This document shows, piece after piece, positions 62,104 through 64,000 of a DNA stretch of 64,000 nt. Under the pieces are notes generated by a model. It worked only from the letters and a program-made list of their open reading frames with translations, made no database searches and was not told where the DNA came from. A program made the position numbers and the translations under genes. Position 1 is the stretch's first letter. The number at the start of each line of letters is the position of its first letter. This stretch comes from an uncultured Sutterella sp. (GTDB lineage: Bacteria > Pseudomonadota > Gammaproteobacteria > Burkholderiales > Burkholderiaceae_F), in assembly GCA_905194315.1 (NCBI GenBank), contig CAJJRX010000008.1:1-64000 (forward strand), given 5' to 3'.

Positions 62104-63426
62104 ATGTCTACGAACAACAGCAAAATGAGCGTCTACCAGCTGACGCTTCTTACGGCCATCAACATGATGGGCTCCGGCATCATCATGCTCCCGACCAAAC
62201 TCGCTGAAGTCGGTACCTTCTCCGTGATCTCCTGGCTGGTGACGGCCACCGGATCCACCGCTCTTGCGTATGCGTTTGCCAAATGCGGCATGCTCTCACG
62301 CAATCACGGCGGTATGGGCGGCTACTCCCAGTACGCTTTCGGCAAGTCCGGCTACTTCCTTGCGGGCTACACCTACGCCGTTTCGCTTCTGATTGCCAAT
62401 ATCGCTATCGCCATTTCCGCCGTGGGTTACGCCGTTGCATTCCTCGGCCTCGATCTCTCGCCGGTTGCCACCTGCGGCGCCACGATCTTCACGCTGTGGC
62501 TGTGCACGGTGCTCAACTTCAAGGGCGCCAAGATCACCGGTATGATTTCCTCCTTCACCTGCTGGGGTGTGATTCTCCCTGTGGGTCTGCTCTCCGTGTT
62601 CGGCTGGTTCTGGTTCTCGCCTGATCTCTATATCAGAAGCTGGAATCCGAACAACATCCCGACGTTTGACGCCATCAGCGCCTCCATCTCCATGACCCTG
62701 TGGGCTTTCCTCGGTCTGGAAAGTGCCTGCGCCAACGCTGACGCCGTGGACAATCCTGAAAAGAACGTGCCGAAGGCTGTTATGTGGGCCACGATCGGTG
62801 TCGCCATCATCTACATTGTCTCGACCAACATCGCTGCCGGTATTGTTGAAAACGCCGACCTCGTGAAGTCCACCGCCCCGTTCGGTCTGGTGTTCTCCAA
62901 GATGTTCAACGGCACCGCCGGTCAGATCGTTATGGGTCTGATGGTTCTCTCCTGCGCCGGCTCCCTGCTCTCCTGGCAGTTCACGATTGCCAACGTGTTC
63001 AAGGCTGTGTCTGACGAAGGTTACTTCCCGAAGGTCTTCTCCAAGCTCACGAAGGACAATGCGCCTGTGGCTGGTATGATCGTGATCACGATCCTGCAGA
63101 CCCTCATGAGCCTGATGACGATCAGCCCCTCGCTCTACAAGCAGTTCAACAAGCTCGTTGACCTTGCTGTGGTGACGAACGTGATGCCCTACATCCTCTC
63201 CATGGCCGCCGTCTTCGTGATGGTCAAGGTTGAAAAGGTTGCTCAGGGTCAGGCCAGCATGATCAAGCTTGCCGCCTTCATCGGCTCGGTCTACAGCTTC
63301 TACGCTCTGTATGCCGCCGGCTTTGAAGCCATGCTCTGGGGCTCCATCGTGACCTTCATCGGCTGGACGATCTTCGGTATCGCCCAGGGCTCGATGACCA
63401 AAGAAGGTGAACAGCCCAGTCTCTGA
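62104..63426 (+). CDS. potE: Putrescine:ornithine antiporter PotE
   Basis: A 440-residue APC-superfamily antiporter with 12 helices. It is very similar to E. coli PotE throughout: NMMGSGIIMLPTKLAEVG, ISWLVTATGSTALAYAFAKCGM, MTLWAFLGLESACAN, STAPFGL and SWQFTIANVFK. It exchanges internal putrescine for external ornithine, completing the decarboxylation cycle with SpeF. ATG 62104 with GGAAAA upstream matches the family start; the frame is open from 62071. Confidence 0.95.
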   Translation: MSTNNSKMSVYQLTLLTAINMMGSGIIMLPTKLAEVGTFSVISWLVTATGSTALAYAFAKCGMLSRNHGGMGGYSQYAFGKSGYFLAGYTYAVSLLIANIAIAISAVGYAVAFLGLDLSPVATCGATIFTLWLCTVLNFKGAKITGMISSFTCWGVILPVGLLSVFGWFWFSPDLYIRSWNPNNIPTFDAISASISMTLWAFLGLESACANADAVDNPEKNVPKAVMWATIGVAIIYIVSTNIAAGIVENADLVKSTAPFGLVFSKMFNGTAGQIVMGLMVLSCAGSLLSWQFTIANVFKAVSDEGYFPKVFSKLTKDNAPVAGMIVITILQTLMSLMTISPSLYKQFNKLVDLAVVTNVMPYILSMAAVFVMVKVEKVAQGQASMIKLAAFIGSVYSFYALYAAGFEAMLWGSIVTFIGWTIFGIAQGSMTKEGEQPSL

Positions 63427-63465
63427 TTTCTAGTTCAACACTAGGTACAGTCTATTGAGGACGGG

Positions 63466-63516
63466 TGCCCGGGTCAGTCTCTTCCATCGGGGGAGCTGGT
63501 CCGGGCATTCTTTTTG
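63466..63516 (+). terminator. Probable terminator of the speF operon
   Basis: TGCCCGG (63466-63472) pairs with CCGGGCA (63501-63507), followed by TTCTTTTT. Confidence 0.75.
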
Positions 63517-63840
63517 GCTGTAATCCGCCCGCCCTGCAAAACCTGCAGCGGTTTCCTAGTGGATTTCCTTAGGTAAGCCTCCGCTTACGCAAAAAGCCGT
63601 GCCAAAGCGCGCCCCGACGCTGTCTTTTTCGGTAGCATATGGCATAAAGCAGCCGGCAGGAGTGCCGGCCTGCGGCAGGCGGCAGCCACAGACCCTCTAC
63701 AGACTGCCCGCCTGATGCGCCCTTTGCGTCTCCTCTGCCCTGCGGCATCGAGTCGAGACCATCCGGCAAAGCGCGCCGCGCCGCAGAAGAAACCGTTTTT
63801 TATTTTGTGTTTTTTGTTTTTCTTTTTAGAGGAGTCCTTC
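63517..63840 (+). other. Upstream region of fhs
   Basis: No gene is seen. It contains CCTAGTGGATTTCCTTAGG (63555-63573), an imperfect palindrome, and the perfect hairpin GCCGGCA-GGAG-TGCCGGC (63654-63671). I do not recognise a known riboswitch here. Confidence 0.45.
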
Positions 63841-64000
63841 ATGCTTAGCGATATCGAGATCGCCCAGGCGACAAAACTCATTCCGATTGAAAAGCTTGCC
63901 CGCGATGCAGGCCTTGAAGAATGCGAGTTTGAACCCTACGGGCGTGATAAAGCCAAAGTTGAACTCAACCCCGAGCGCAAGATGCGCGCCAAACTCATTC
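63841..64000 (+). CDS. fhs: Formate--tetrahydrofolate ligase, N-terminal part (cut by window end)
   Basis: The first 53 codons of a gene that continues past the window. The start MLSDIEIAQATKLIPIEK and the following LARDAGL, EPYGRDKAKVEL match the N-terminus of formate--tetrahydrofolate ligase, which makes 10-formyl-tetrahydrofolate from formate, THF and ATP. AGAGGAG lies upstream of the ATG. Confidence 0.9.
   Translation, partial: MLSDIEIAQATKLIPIEKLARDAGLEECEFEPYGRDKAKVELNPERKMRAKLI

Noticed and set aside
63517..63840. A tetrahydrofolate riboswitch upstream of fhs
   Set aside because: Hairpins are present, but I could not match the conserved core of that riboswitch.
1..64000. tRNA, rRNA, CRISPR array, insertion sequence or prophage genes
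   Set aside because: I looked for the T-loop, repeats with regular spacers and transposase or integrase motifs and saw none that I could support by eye.

Overview
The window is GC-rich (about 60% by eye), densely coded DNA from a betaproteobacterium. Gene content suggests a gut-type Sutterellaceae relative (Burkholderiales): an EarP/EF-P pair with Arg32, a periplasmic nitrate reductase without NapC, NarXL, a full Ccm system, a glutathione importer with a P1 peptidase, and a large autotransporter. The genus is an inference from gene content only. I recognised no tRNA, rRNA, CRISPR array or insertion sequence.

Layout. 0-12.5 kb: autotransporter, uvrC-pgsA, a SHOCT lipoprotein, earP and efp, a dCMP-deaminase-family protein, an AEC transporter and two unknown genes. 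12.5-20.1 kb: a complete minus-strand ccmABCDEFGHI operon for cytochrome c maturation, with hairpin-rich spacers. 20.6-32.8 kb: a lipoprotein, then a gsiABCD glutathione-type importer operon ending in a P1 peptidase and a class I amidotransferase, a C69 dipeptidase and a YddG-like exporter. 32.9-38.9 kb: a MerR regulator divergent from a Zn/Cd/Pb ATPase with a textbook MerR promoter, then small unknowns and a MazG-like hydrolase. 39.2-49 kb: an aldo/keto reductase, napDAGHB and narXL. 49.1-57.5 kb: CopA with a CopZ-like domain fused at its C-terminus, an orphan MetQ, and a minus-strand cluster that looks like a ferrosome (Fez) locus preceded by a perfect 7-1-7 Fur box. 57.5-64 kb: a lipoprotein, an orphan FixJ-type regulator, the ornithine decarboxylase/putrescine antiporter operon speF-potE, and the start of fhs.

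Two things stand out. First, a 34-codon ORF at 59344-59448, between a near-consensus promoter and speF, encodes a peptide that aligns residue by residue with the E. coli ornithine-sensing arrest peptide SpeFL. Second, the 53.1-57.2 kb cluster combines a P1B-type ATPase lacking the CPC metal site, an HMA-like membrane protein with a GRVRLR motif, a DUF6110-like small protein and a coiled-coil membrane protein under a Fur box. This matches what is known of ferrosome iron-storage loci.

Functional links: Ccm would mature the two-heme NapB, NarXL would sense nitrate for Nap, and the glutathione importer sits with peptidases able to degrade imported gamma-glutamyl peptides. Three P1B ATPases (Zn/Cd/Pb, Cu, Fe-type) lie within 23 kb, making this a metal-homeostasis-rich segment.
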